In this document: positions 33,066-44,712 of the stretch, in pieces
How positions within the stretch are numbered: the first letter of the stretch is position 1
Layout of the letters: each line of letters begins with the position of its first letter
Assembly (NCBI GenBank): GCA_905221605.1
Contig: CAJNDS010002671.1
Coordinates: 212,001-276,000 of the forward strand
DNA: 64,000 bases
Source: Symbiodinium natans
Taxonomy: Eukaryota; Sar; Dinophyceae; Suessiales; Symbiodiniaceae
Reading direction: 5' to 3'
Made by a program: the position numbers and the translations under genes
Notes under the pieces: model-generated
Told to the model about the DNA's origin: nothing
The model's database searches: none
The model's input: only the letters and a program-made list of their open reading frames with translations

Positions 33066-36000
33066 CCCATGCTTCTCAGATGGGTTCCTCCAGTAGCAGC
33101 TTTGCCAGCGAGATTCGGCCAACGTGGACGTCTGCCGCAAGGGCAGTGCTGGGTCATGGCCGGCGCCAGGCAACACAGCAGTCCAAGCATGTGAAGAGTT
33201 TAGAGGACCTGGAGAAGGCAGACTTGACAGAGCTGCCTCCTGCAGGCAGGAGATGGAAAACACGTGAACACACAGCAGTCCATCAAAAGTACAGCGGCAA
33301 CCCTGTTTCTTGCCCATGAGTCACCATGTTGATTGCCGCACAGGCCTCTCACGAGATTCTTCATGGTGTGGTGCAACTTTAGCAACCCAGCCTGGCCTGC
33401 CACGCCCCGTGAAAGATTGGGCTGCTCATCATTGAACTGAAGACAACTTTTGTGGGCGTTCACCGGACACTTTACAGGGCAGACGTATATGAGAATTGCC
33501 TTCAACTCGCTGCAGCTGAACTTTTTGCCGCCCCCCCCTCCCCGCCCCTTCGGCCTGCGCAGCCCGAAACAGCCGTGCGCCGAATCGCAGGCGTGTAGCG
33601 GAATTAAGGGAACGGGGTGACGTGAAGTGAGAAAAAGAAATAGACCGAGAAAGAGGGAGAGAGAGAGCGAAGGGCGCGCTCGTCCCCGACCCTTGAGCCC
33701 AGCCGAAGAAGGAAAAGAAGAAGTAGAAATAGATCAATAAGAAGTAGAAGTGTACTTCGTGCGAGAGAGAGAGAGAGAGAGAGAGAGCGCGCGAGAGAGA
33801 GTGCATTCAGACCTCTGAGATGCGTCCATCTGGGCGGCTCCCGTTCGGGGAGTCATGCGTGCAGGGAAGGAAGAAAGAAAGAAAGCATATTGTAGTTTTA
33901 TGAGCCACCCAAAACATGGTGGGGCAGCATGGCGGGTGGCTGTTCTACAAGGGTGTTGAACTGAGAGAGACTTGCCTGTTGAACCGGGGCGGTGGAAGGG
34001 AAATGGAGGGATGGGCCACAACCCTGGGAGGCGCCAGTTCCTGCGGCAGAAGGAGAGCAGCGACAGACAAACAGGCGGTGAAGAATAATAAGAAGAAGCA
34101 GCCGAAGAAGACGCCCCCACAAAAAACGATTCAGAAGATCACATGCACTATGGCGGGTGCAACAACTTGTACTTACCCTGACAAGTCCACATGTTCCGCT
34201 TTTTTTCCATCTCACCAGTTTTCATTCGGCTGTCTGGCGCGAAACTGTCCTTGGAAAGTCTGCTTGCACAATAAGGCAAGTACAGGCTTGGAGTTTACTG
34301 ATGGTGGCCTCGGTATCGGTTCGCGTGCCTTGACTGCATCATGCTCTGCTTCCTCGGTGAAAGCTATGGCTTTGCGGATCACGTCAGGTGACAACCCGGA
34401 GATCAAAAACTTGGCTGCGCGATCTCCAGGCCCCAGATCGTACGATCACATTACGCGTGTTTAATTTCGTGTCGGCATGTTTTCAGGCATTTTGGGTATA
34501 CCAACGGCATGGGTATTTCTCAGAATAAGCTATTATGGGAACGTCCAAGAAAGGGTACGACCCTACTTTTTGGGAAACCCCCGCATCAAAGAGACCGAGA
34601 CTCCATGGGATGTCGCCTTAATCACTTCAGCCCGGGGTGCGATTTCGCTCTCTTGTGTAGCGTGTTGGAGTGGTGATTGGCCTGGTGTGTACGTTTCCGA
34701 TTCGTTGAATGCTGCAGGTGGTTCTTACAGTAGTTGTGCGACAAGGCCGCCGCCCTCACACAGTTTGAGAGACATGCCGACATGCCCAACAGCAAAAACC
34801 CAGCATACAACGGCGATGCGTAAGGTGCATTTACTTGCAGAGCGCGCACACTTGTCATGCCGATAATATGGCTGCATGCGGGCTGATGGTCTGACTTCGG
34901 TACTCCGCAGCGAGTGCTTCGGGGTGTTGTGACGCAACATGCCGGCGGTACACAAAAGATGTTGCCTCGAGACGTGCACTGTACTATACTGTTCGAACCC
35001 GGATAAATTCAGCCACGTGAAATTGTTGACATACGGCTGGGTGGGGCCCGCTTTGGTCAAGCAGTTTAGTGGGGCTAGGACAAAAGCGAAGCCATTCCTG
35101 TGCATTCCTGTGTTTGTACGGGTCGTACTTACATGCGCATCGAGCAGCAAAACGTGCACGCATTATGGCTTGAGGGAGCATCGTCTCACCAGAGCAGGAA
35201 CATAAGTTTGCAGGAACGTGCTCAACATGCAATGTGCGTTTGCCTTCGCTGTTGCCCCTGGTCTTCCCTGCAAGGTTTCGTTTACACCGTGCAGAGCGGG
35301 AATGTGGGTCTTTGGAGCCGTGGCTGCACTTTACGTAGAAGGGTATTAGGCCAAGCGAAGATTTCGGCAATGTCAGAGTTGTCGGTTGGGCGGAGCTGAG
35401 CGACTAGGCTAGGCGCATGTTGTTCTTTCCTAAGCTGCTGGAGCCCTTCCAAGAAAAAAGGGCACCAAAGATGGACCGTCCGGTTCTTATGGATATCGGA
35501 GCACTGCAAGGATGGCACAAAGGAAGCTGGAAAGGTAAAGGAAAGACAGTGCCAGCAAAGGAAGAATCAAGGGTAGGAAAAGAACTCACGAAGTAGTTGC
35601 CGCACATCAGACATGGCTATGGGCTTGGACGCCTCCATGAATGCCGGCAGAACTGTTTCCTGGAGAGGCTTTGCTGCTGCATGATTTGTGAAGTCCATGT
35701 GTGTGTTGATTAGCTTATACAGACTCGACCTGCGAGGCTTGTTAGAGGGCGCCAGCACCTGACAGTTTCACAAGCGGTGAAAGTCGGAGAAACAAAGTCA
35801 GGAAACAAAGCAACATAGTAATCATCAGGCATATGTCAGGAGGCGCAACAGATCCAGTCAGGAAGCACAGCAGTGGTTGAAGAAGCCAACCACGAGAACC
35901 ATCGAACGAGTTATTGTGTTTCGGAGCTAGAGGGTGGAAGTTAAGCGAATGCCCTGAGATTCTGTCGAGAATTAATGGATATTTTCAGAGAGATGGTATG

Positions 36001-36167
36001 ATATTCATTCGGGTCATCTGGGTCTACAAGCAGGTAACATCATCAGTGGTCACCATGCAGCCTGTGACTTCTTAGGACGTGCAGCTTCTCGAGCCGTAGT
36101 TCATTGTTGCCCTCGGCCTCCCCCCCCCCCCCCACAGCTAATTTGGAAATTCCATCTTGGTCAGCGC
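33066..36167. other. Mostly non-coding; GA repeat and a weak gag-like frame
   Basis: 33654-33805 is a (GA)n tract with a few C and T. 34222-34464 holds a frame ending SPGPRSYDHITRV. 35474-35604 reads PKMDRPVLMDIGALQGW followed by a KGSWKGKGK run, reminiscent of the basic Gly-Lys stretch in dinoflagellate Ty1/copia-type Gag proteins, but no protease, integrase or reverse transcriptase motif is nearby. I see nothing firm in the rest. 36119-36134 is a pure C run. Confidence 0.35.
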
Positions 36168-36175
36168 ATGTTGTC

Positions 36176-37118
36176 TTCACAGGCACTTAGGTTTCTGGAA
36201 ATTGGGACTTCAAGCGTGCTTGAGCTTGTGTCCAGAGGCGCAATGAAGCACCTCAGTTTGGAAGGGTCTTGGGAGAGGTCATTTCGTGCCCTCACGAAAG
36301 TACCCATTGTGAGGACCATGCATGGGGTTACAGGAGAAGGGCCCGTAACGGGGAGTGGTTCCGAAACCCTGTAATATTGTGCTGTAGGTTCTTTAAACTA
36401 AATCGGCCTCCTGCAGTGCTGTGATGCAACTCACTCCATTCTTGGTGAGATTAATGAAAGTTGGTCCGTGGTACTCTGAGTACTCAATACTATGGGGGCT
36501 GCTCCAAGCTCGCGCAAATGGGCAAAGTGTCGGGACTCAGGAACTCATCAGCCTCTCTTCCAACGAAGCAGCCCTTGTCGTCACATGGCTGGAAGCCAAC
36601 GTGTCGCAACAAGCAACGTGCAAGACCCTCCCAGCCATGGCCCCGCCATTCCAAGGCAGCACACGTCATCAGCCTCAGCTCGGTTGGGCACACGCGACTT
36701 GCCGAGATTTTTGATTCTATTGAGCTTTTACTCACTGTAGGTTGGGGCATTGCGGCAGCCTAGCATGCTAGTAAGAAAGCAGTGTCACCCTCTAAGGCAG
36801 AGATCCTCAGGCGCGCTATGAGAGTTACTCGGAAAAATGGACGGTTCACGGTTGAAGAGTCAGACTTATGTTCGGAAAAGGGGGGGGGGGGGCTGGCCGT
36901 CACTGGCCTGAAGCGTGGAAAATGCTGAAAAAGGGCCGGCCGAATGCCTTGAATTCAAAAACTCCCTGCGAAGCTGGGAATACTGTAACCCGGGGGATGT
37001 TGCGGCAAATCGCAGTGCCGAAGCGACGTGGCTTAGCGCTCGGGTGCACCAAGGGCGGCCAGGGCCTGGCTACTATGAGGTTCCTGGCTTCACCGAGGCA
37101 GGAAGGGCTGATTTGTGA
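36176..37118 (+). CDS. Two candidate exons, one with a PGPGYY motif
   Basis: 36176-about 36290 follows a C-rich tract and an AG-G acceptor and reads ALRFLEIGTSSVLELVSRG. 36915-37118 reads AECLEFKNSLRSWEYCNPG and GRPGPGYYEVPGFTEAG, ending TGA. PGPGxY is the core of the sperm-tail PG-rich (SHIPPO) repeat of flagellar proteins, but a single copy is weak evidence. Whether the two belong to one gene is unknown. Confidence 0.3.
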
Positions 37119-38957
37119 GGAGAGGTAACGCTTAGAGTTCTCATGTGTTCACAGCACGCTAGCCGCTAGCCGATCGAGTTTGGATGGTTTCCGGCTGTAT
37201 ATCGACAATGTGGTCGGCTTAGCGGTGGCAGCAGAACATCAGTAGAACTATGGACAATGAACCTTAGCTCATCCGCACCGAAGGAGCTTCTGAGGAAGGT
37301 CGCGAAGCGACCTGGCTTCCAACCGCTGCATGCCCAGGTCGGTAAACGAGGTCGGTAAGCAAATAGTCAGTTGGCAAGTGTTGACACCAGCGTGAAACAT
37401 GGATGCGCTCGCTGTCCGGCCATAGGGAGAACAGACGCAGCAAGCAGCATGATGTCAGCGCCTCCATCTGCAGAAACCACCAGGTTGTCCAGGGTTGAAA
37501 AGTAAAGATTTGGTGAGATGGAGTTTTGAAGCTCGGGTTCCATGACAAAAAGCGCACAACTGGCGGTCTGAATCAGCGAGCTTAAAGCTTGTACAGCGCA
37601 GCTACCCTCCTCGTGGTCGAGAGCTCAGCCGACCGAGCGGCATCATATGATGGCATCATGAACCATGTATCAGTGCTTCACAAGCCTCTGTCTTCGGTCA
37701 TGGTTGATGCGTTCTTCATCGTCTCGATGCAGCTACATCGGCGAATGCCGACAAGCGGCAAGCTTCAAGTAAGCAAGTGGTGCTGCCAAGCACTCAAATC
37801 TAAGCAGATAGCTTCAATCAGAGGGGGTTTCAATGGCATGTCTTGGACTTTTCTTATCACATCATCTCCTTCATGCGCGTGCCCCGGCCACTAGCCGGGG
37901 TCGGGGGACAAGATGAAGGTGCCGGTTTCCTCTTGAGCAGATCCCCTCTGGCAGGTCCCTGTGTTGGTTCTCTTCTAATTCTACCCATCTATACAAATAA
38001 TAGCCGCAATAGCCTTCTTTGCTGGATTTGCCTTTAGAGGAAATGCAGTTTCACAGTGCAGCAGAAGCGTCCTACCGCCGTCGGGCAGTTCAGTACAGTT
38101 TGAGTTGTGTATGGGAAGACAGCCACGGCGGGCATGTGGATGTGCTGCGTCTCACCTGGACGAAGTCACGAGGTGCAAGTGTTTACATAAGCGTGAATAA
38201 AGCAGCAAAAGGACCGGAGACCAACGACAGGAAAGGTCTGGATGCACGTCCCTAACCTTATGCGTGCGCCAGCGTAGCCAACCTTACAAGCGGCGCTAGC
38301 GGTTCTACATGCTGTCACGAGTCACACCACCATGTACTGGCGGGCCTGCAGAATCTGAAGCCTTGAGAATTCGAATTCATGCGCTGAGTGTATCTGAGTG
38401 TGAGCGTGACAGGGCTTCAGCTTACTGAAATGGCTGCGTGCTCGCTACGGCTTCCTCGAGCCGCTCGGCATGATCTTCGGATTGATGCTCTCGTTTTTGT
38501 GGATCCAACGTACCACGCGAGGATCTGGCATTGCCTGTGAAAGTCAGTTGGGTCTTTGGCGATTGAGGCTCCCCATCGTCGTCATATCAAGCGACCAGTC
38601 CCGTGAGTGCATGCCGAGCTCTGAGAGACCAAATTATGCGTGGTTCATGCCTGGTTCATTGTAGATTTCGGAGATCAGCTCTTGATGCCTATCTCGATCC
38701 CAGTGCAAACGATCCACGTTTGGTCATGCAAAGACTCATAAGGCTGTTCGCAATTGAAGCTGGTTGCAACGAGTGGCTGAACAAACCCTTCACCAAGCAG
38801 GCCGATTCCTGCGCAGGGTCCGAGCAGAGTTTGTGCGATGCATATATGACTCATGGACTCATGTGATCATGGGGCAAATGAAACTGCGGGTGCATCAAGA
38901 ATGAGGTGCTCTCACGTCAAAGAAGGGCCGACTCCATTTAGACGGGCTGCCACAGTA

Positions 38958-39028
38958 CCCTAACTCTAAACCCTAAACCCTAAACCCTAAAACCCTAAAC
39001 CCTAAACCTAAACCCTAAACCCCTAACT
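38958..39028 (-). repeat. Short interstitial CCCTAAA array
   Basis: About nine copies of CCCTAAA with single-base insertions and losses. It has the same orientation as the larger array at 31284. Confidence 0.85.
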
Positions 39029-41185
39029 GTACTTGTGGCAACGCAGGAGCTTCTGGCACGAATCGTCCTTGCGACACGCGCCGGGCGCTCGAAAGATCAA
39101 GCAATGTGCCATTGCATGCACCGCCTTCAGCACCGGCAAGCTAAGCAGTTTTGTGTCTTCCTCAGCTTTATGCTCAGGTGATTGAAGAAGTGGCCTCACC
39201 CCTTTGCGCAAGTCCTGATCTGAGCTCTGCCTGCTCGGAGGAGCCGTCCAGGGCGGCGCTTTGACAAGTGAATGTGTCATACTGGCTCAACGCAGCCCTG
39301 ACAATGGAAGGATGCACCGGAAATGCCCCGTTCGAGAAGTGGATCCAGGCCAGCTGCACATGTTCGAGTCGCTTTGCATGAGTAGCACAGCTTGCCGCCT
39401 ACAGGCTGTCGGTTCCCATGGATGCCCGCTTGGCATCCCTGTCGCCCGAGAGCGCCTCACCTTGACAATCTGTGAACTTCATCTGAAGCGTGTCCACGCT
39501 GAGACAGCAGCAATACCTACTATACCTACTGTGGACCTTCAACTCAAGTAGAGTTCAAAGGCAATCAGATTGCTAAGGGTCGACATGGAACATATGGAAC
39601 ATGACATACCCTTCAGGTCGAAGCAGCTTGGTTGCTCGTAGTTCTGGCAAAGCTCCTTTCCATTCAGTGGGCAGAGGGATTGGCAGAAAGAACTCTAGCC
39701 CGAGTGCAAAGCAGTACACAGCTGTGTTTAAGCTGTTGAATGGGTGTTGCATACATTTTATCCACAGCAATTGTTCGAGCGACTCAGGCCGCGATTGTGC
39801 GCCGGCACCACAGGCAACGGCATGCAGCACGCCTGCGGCATCATATTTTGCACTTCTTGATTGGAAACCAGAAGCCGTTCATCTTACTTGTGCAAGTATT
39901 ACTGTCCAGCTCTGCTGTTGCCATGAACGCTTCATCGCGCCAGTTCCTGGCTCCTCGGTCTGTGTCAAGTGGGCTTATGCTTCCAATGCCCGAATGCCCT
40001 CGCCTTGGATTCTCTGGTGCAACCCGAATGTCATCGAGGGGCTTGCCCGGTCAGTGTCTTTTGAAGGGGACGGACTTCATGTTCAATCCATGTTGCATGA
40101 TCAACTCTTCTCCCGAACTAATGCTTGAGTTGTCGTCCTTGAGGTGAGGATGAAGACAAAGATCCCCCTTCCAGCTTGAAAAGTGGTTCATCTAGTTCGC
40201 CGGGGGGCCTACAGGGGGGGGAGAGCTTCCATTTCAGGCAGAAGCCACGCATGGCACAGGCATGTGTATAGTCAGGCAGCCATCGGTGCTGATGCATCGT
40301 GTGGACCTGTCCTGACACGAACCTCCCAGTCTCAGGTCGCGGGCAGCACAGCCAGCAGACTCCAAGGGCCAAGCGGCTCAGACCTCTTGCGTGAGATGCG
40401 CTGAACCAGCCTTCTGCAGCTCTTGTCCGCCGGGGGCGCTGGCAAGGTCCCATGGAGCAGAACCAGACATTCCACCACGTGTCCTCGCACCCGGCGGCTT
40501 GACGAATCATGTGTCAGTAGTTATGAGACGTCAGTGTAGGTCGGCGATCGGAACTTGTTGGGTTTGGATTCGACGTGCGTGCAAGGTGCTCACAGCTCAT
40601 TGTGGCCTAAGATGGCCTAAGTCAACAGCAACCATGGGCAAAAAGAAACTATGAGTACAACCGAAATCATTTCAAAACAGCGCCGCAAAGTCGCAAAGCA
40701 GACGACGGAAGCAAAACGCAACAAGCAAACACAACTTCTCACGCCGTTCGCATATGGTTGATTTTTGCGGCTTCTCTTATCATGTTCGTTGTTTTTTGAA
40801 CCCCCTCTCCTCCTCGCCTAGAGCTTCTGTTGCATGCAGGGTCGCGCATCTCCGAAGTCTCCAATACGATAGTTTATCTAGTCGTACGAGATGAGTTCAT
40901 CAAGCGAGTTTAGCTGTCCCTACCTCTCGCCTCCCGCTTCATTATCTCAGCTTGTTTTGTACCTTGCCCTAGTCGCGACCTTATTCTGCGAGATTTCACG
41001 TCCAACAGCGGGTCATCTGAGTCCGCATCGCGATTTCGGTTATACCTTAGGATGCTCCCGCCGTTATGCAGAAACAGTTAAGAAAGGTCTGGGTCTATAT
41101 CACACAGGCGGAAAAGAGCACCAGGAATTCGAACCACGTTGACCCTCGGCTCGGCAATCCAAGCATGGCTTAAGGCATAAGGGAG

Positions 41186-41372
41186 CAGAAAAGAGGCACC
41201 AGAACTAGCCGAAGCAAGAGCAGAACTAGCAGAAACAGGAGAAGAAAAGGCAGCACCAGACATAGCAGAAACAGGAGCAGAAAGAAGTAGCACCAGGAAT
41301 GACCAGAAGTGGCAGCACAATGTCTGAATAGCAGAAACAGGAGCAGAAAAAGCAGCAACAAGAAACAGCACA
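41186..41372. repeat. Purine-rich degenerate minisatellite
   Basis: Repeated AGCAGAAACAGGAGCAGAAA with variants AGTAGCACCAG and GGCAGCACCAG, roughly every 36-60 bases. Confidence 0.6.
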
Positions 41373-43647
41373 AGTTTTGCAGAAATGCGATCACTCCCTA
41401 GCTTTTTCCTATTTTTGCTAGTGCTTGTGGTGCGCAGAATGATTATGGCGCACAGCTGTACGGCCTTGGGCAGGGCAGGAGGAAGGGATTTTTGGGGCTT
41501 CTGGGGCGACAAGGCTTCGCGTTTAGGGTAGGGCCTTTCGAGAAGGAGCCGCTTTGCAACATGCCCATTCTTCGGAAGCTGAGATTAGCTTGAATAAGAT
41601 TATCACTGGTCAGAGCCTTTTCTTGCCGGTACTTCGAACCCTACATATGAGCAACAAAAAAAACAACTTTTCAAATGGGTTAAGGGGTTGAGAGCCTAGG
41701 CGCTGAAGTCCTTGCATGTACGGCTTAGGGTTTAAGGTGCTGGTGAACGACTGGGAGGAGAGCACGTGCAAGACAGCTTCCGTCAGCAGATTGCGGTTGA
41801 AGCGTTTTGGGTTTGAAGAGTTAGGGTCGGCAACGCTTGACACGGCGCGTTCGCCTAACCAAGGCACACAAAACGGGTCCAAAGGAGGCAGCGGCCCATG
41901 TCATGCACATTACTGCAACCCCATAGGTACAGGTGGAGGTCATGCTTCTAACAGCCGCTTTGTAATCTAGTTTGTATCGCTGAAGACTGGCGAGATTGTC
42001 ATGAATGAGAAAGCTGCCGCAAGGATGGTCCAGCCGTGACCTGGGAGCAGGACCTGGACGTCGAGGAAATCGCCCTCAAGCTCTCGAAAAGTGAATAACC
42101 AGGAAAACCATCAGGGGGCAGACAAGTAGGATGCTAAATGCTCACGTTCACCTGCAAGCTGCAAGCTTCTATCTCGCGGGCGTGCTGCTGGAGCAGCGCA
42201 GCTCTACGGCAGGCTCCTGTTTGCCGGCGAAGTTCCAACCGATCCAACCGAAGTTCCAGCTCGATTATCAAGGTCCGGCGAGCTATTGTTGAGCAAGTGA
42301 AACAGAAAGAGTTGACCTTGCATACAGCCGGAATCATAGAGCTACAATTTCGCGACGGGCGGTGAAGTACCGCAAGCACTCGAAAAAGTAAACATGTCGC
42401 ACATGTTGCTGGAATAGGATCTCTTTGCTACGATATGGCATCTGTGATGCACCCAGGTGCTTGCCTTGTCGAAATAAGACGGGAGTATGTTCGAGGGCTT
42501 TGACCGATACGTTCTTGGCTTCTACCGGCTGGCACGTCTGCATGGGTCCTCAAAGCTTCGGTTGCCCCCTAGGCCCTAAGCCCACCCATCCGCCTGGGAC
42601 TGGGCACATGGTGGGTGTTGGTGGTGGGTGACTGTGATAACTGTGAATTACATTAAGAGTTACTGCGCAATGTAATCTTGAAATGAAGCCAAACCGGGAC
42701 CTACAACAACGGGCCTCATGGGGTTCCTGCTCGGGTTTTGCAGTGGGCATCCAGTCCCTATGGCAACTCGGAACTTTGAATTTCCTCTTTGTTTGCATGA
42801 CGTTTTGAGGTGTCAGAGTACCTTGTGTCGGGAGAGTGGTAGGAGGTGGTGCCAAGATGTGCTAATGTGAACTAGCCCTAAACTGACAGGCGGCATCTCC
42901 GTCATCCGGCGACAACACAGCAGAGCCTAGGCTGAACCGCAGCACGTTTAATGTGGCCTTCTCGGGAGTTGGTCTCAGTTGGAAGCCATGTCGAGTTTAT
43001 GCATGAGATCGACTACACATGCAAAAAAGAATTACAAAATAGACCGCAGCTGCTTGCGATTCGGGCTTCTGCTGAGGTGCCTTGGCAACCAGCCAGGGGC
43101 GCACGCTACGCACGCCGAGATTCTCTCGTGGCAAAGGCCAACATGATTGGGTGATGCGTGTTGCTGCTTCATGCTGTGGGGTCCGAAATCGGGTCAAGCG
43201 CACATGGTATAAGCGCGCCACGTAATAAACGGCTTGATGGTTTGAACAAATTGTTTAGTGGTTTGTGGATGAGCTTTGGCAGATAGTGACAGGTGCCACC
43301 TGAGCAGTTCCACCAGCTCCACAGCCTGGACTGCTACCGGCATCTCGTCGCTCTGAGAGGGGGAGTCTTTGGCAACATAGTGGTAGGGTGCCGAACCAGT
43401 TTTATAGCTTCTCCCTACGTTTGCTGGGAAGATCCGGGAAGCGTCTCTTTCCTGGTAAGATAGCTGTGAATCCTTGTGGGGCTTTGTCTCCACAACTTGG
43501 TTCGACTCTCGTTCCTACAGTTCTCTGACCTGCAACTAGCTAGCGGCACCAGGGGCACTTGCGCTACTTACGCCTGGCCATCAGGCTCCTCGCTCGTATT
43601 CTGCCCGTCGAAGCTGTCAGCAGCTTATGAAAGTTCCGCAGTTTCAG

Positions 43648-43791
43648 GATGTTCCAGGCGTCGAGGCATCCTTGAATGTCGTGTCACTGATAGAGGTGCA
43701 GCAGCTCATTTGCGGCGAAGTGATCGAGCCAGAGGGGTGCCCAAACGCAGCCGTGCTGACAGCTTCACTGCAGGCCTGCAGGGCTGCGTGA
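43648..43791 (+). CDS. Candidate terminal exon, unrecognised
   Basis: It follows TTTCAG with G as next base, in phase 0, and reads DVPGVEASLNVVSLIEVQQL then ICGEVIEPEGCPN to TGA at 43789. The VQQLICGE stretch is faintly like the C lobe of HECT ubiquitin ligases (LxxLVCGxxxID), but the catalytic Cys region is not visible, so I assign no function. Confidence 0.35.
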   Translation, partial: DVPGVEASLNVVSLIEVQQLICGEVIEPEGCPNAAVLTASLQACRAA

Positions 43792-44280
43792 AGACTTCGT
43801 GCTAGTTTCTGTACAGTCCGCTTCAGCAGCTGGCACTGACATATCCTGACCTTCGATTGAGAATCATGTTGGCAAGCTGCGTACTCCAGAGAGAGAGAGA
43901 GACCGAGCGCAGCCGAAACCACTGCGAAAGCACATGTGGCCAAGCTGCATCATGTAGCTTCCAAAACACTCCTGCATGGAGAGCGGGACTTCTCAGGGCG
44001 TGGATGATGTCGACTCAACGGTTCTCATGGACGCCCTTGGCCCTTCGGTCTGTTTTGGGCTGTTGGGCTTCGTGAAAGCCGTCGCAATCTTCGGGAGTGC
44101 CTTGCAACACTGTTGTGCCCTTCCTTGCTTTCCAAGGTCACTTCCTGGATGTACTTGGCACGCTGAGCTTGAAGCCTCAGAACTGTACAAGACTGGGTGG
44201 GCAGTCACTGGAGCTCCGCACCAAACTAGTATTTCCAACATGGTGTCACTGGTGTCGAAAGTCTAGTTGGGCCGGGTCAG

Positions 44281-44712
44281 ATGCTTGAAGATTTGCACTG
44301 CCTGCGTCCTGCGGTGCCATATCATGAGCCACACTTTGACGATGGGTATAGGCATGTTTTGGGGCTACGCGGGGCACACGAACCAACTATGCCAGCAGCA
44401 GGCACAGCTGAAGGCATCGTTTTCTTCTCGTCCGCCGTCGCGTCCTCGGCTTCAAACTGGGAAAGCAGGGAGCCAAGTGGAAACAGCAGAACAGAAGAAG
44501 CAAAGCTCACAAGACCAGTGCGAGCGTCTCCATTAATCGGGCTGCATCCATTGGCGCACTGCGGACGCGTACACATGGCATTGGTGTTTGACAGTGCTTC
44601 TTCCATATCCGATGCCGAATGCTGTGCAGGAGCTGGGTGCAAGCTTCTTGGCAGTCTCGGGTTTTGCAGGCCGCGTTCGCTCCTGCCATTCTCATTCGCT
44701 CAGATTTGTTGA
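44281..44712 (+). CDS. Open frame, unrecognised
   Basis: It starts ATG after GGGTCAG and reads MLEDLHCLRPAVPYHEPHF then GYRHVLGLRGAHEP; after about residue 55 it becomes Ser/Ala-rich and less convincing, so the real exon may end earlier. No domain is recognised. Confidence 0.3.
   Translation: MLEDLHCLRPAVPYHEPHFDDGYRHVLGLRGAHEPTMPAAGTAEGIVFFSSAVASSASNWESREPSGNSRTEEAKLTRPVRASPLIGLHPLAHCGRVHMALVFDSASSISDAECCAGAGCKLLGSLGFCRPRSLLPFSFAQIC

Larger units (their letters stand above)
37119..43647. other. No firmly supported gene
   Basis: Short frames with some protein character occur: 38036-about 38100 (EMQFHSAAEASYRRRAVQ), 38431-about 38510 (LLKWLRARYGFLEPLGMIF), and 39573-39830 on the minus strand (ELRATKLLRPEGYVMFHM, faintly like a methyltransferase segment). 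None can be chained to a neighbour. 41186-41372 is a degenerate purine-rich repeat of AGCAGAAACAGGAG. 38958-39028 is a short CCCTAAA array. Confidence 0.3.
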
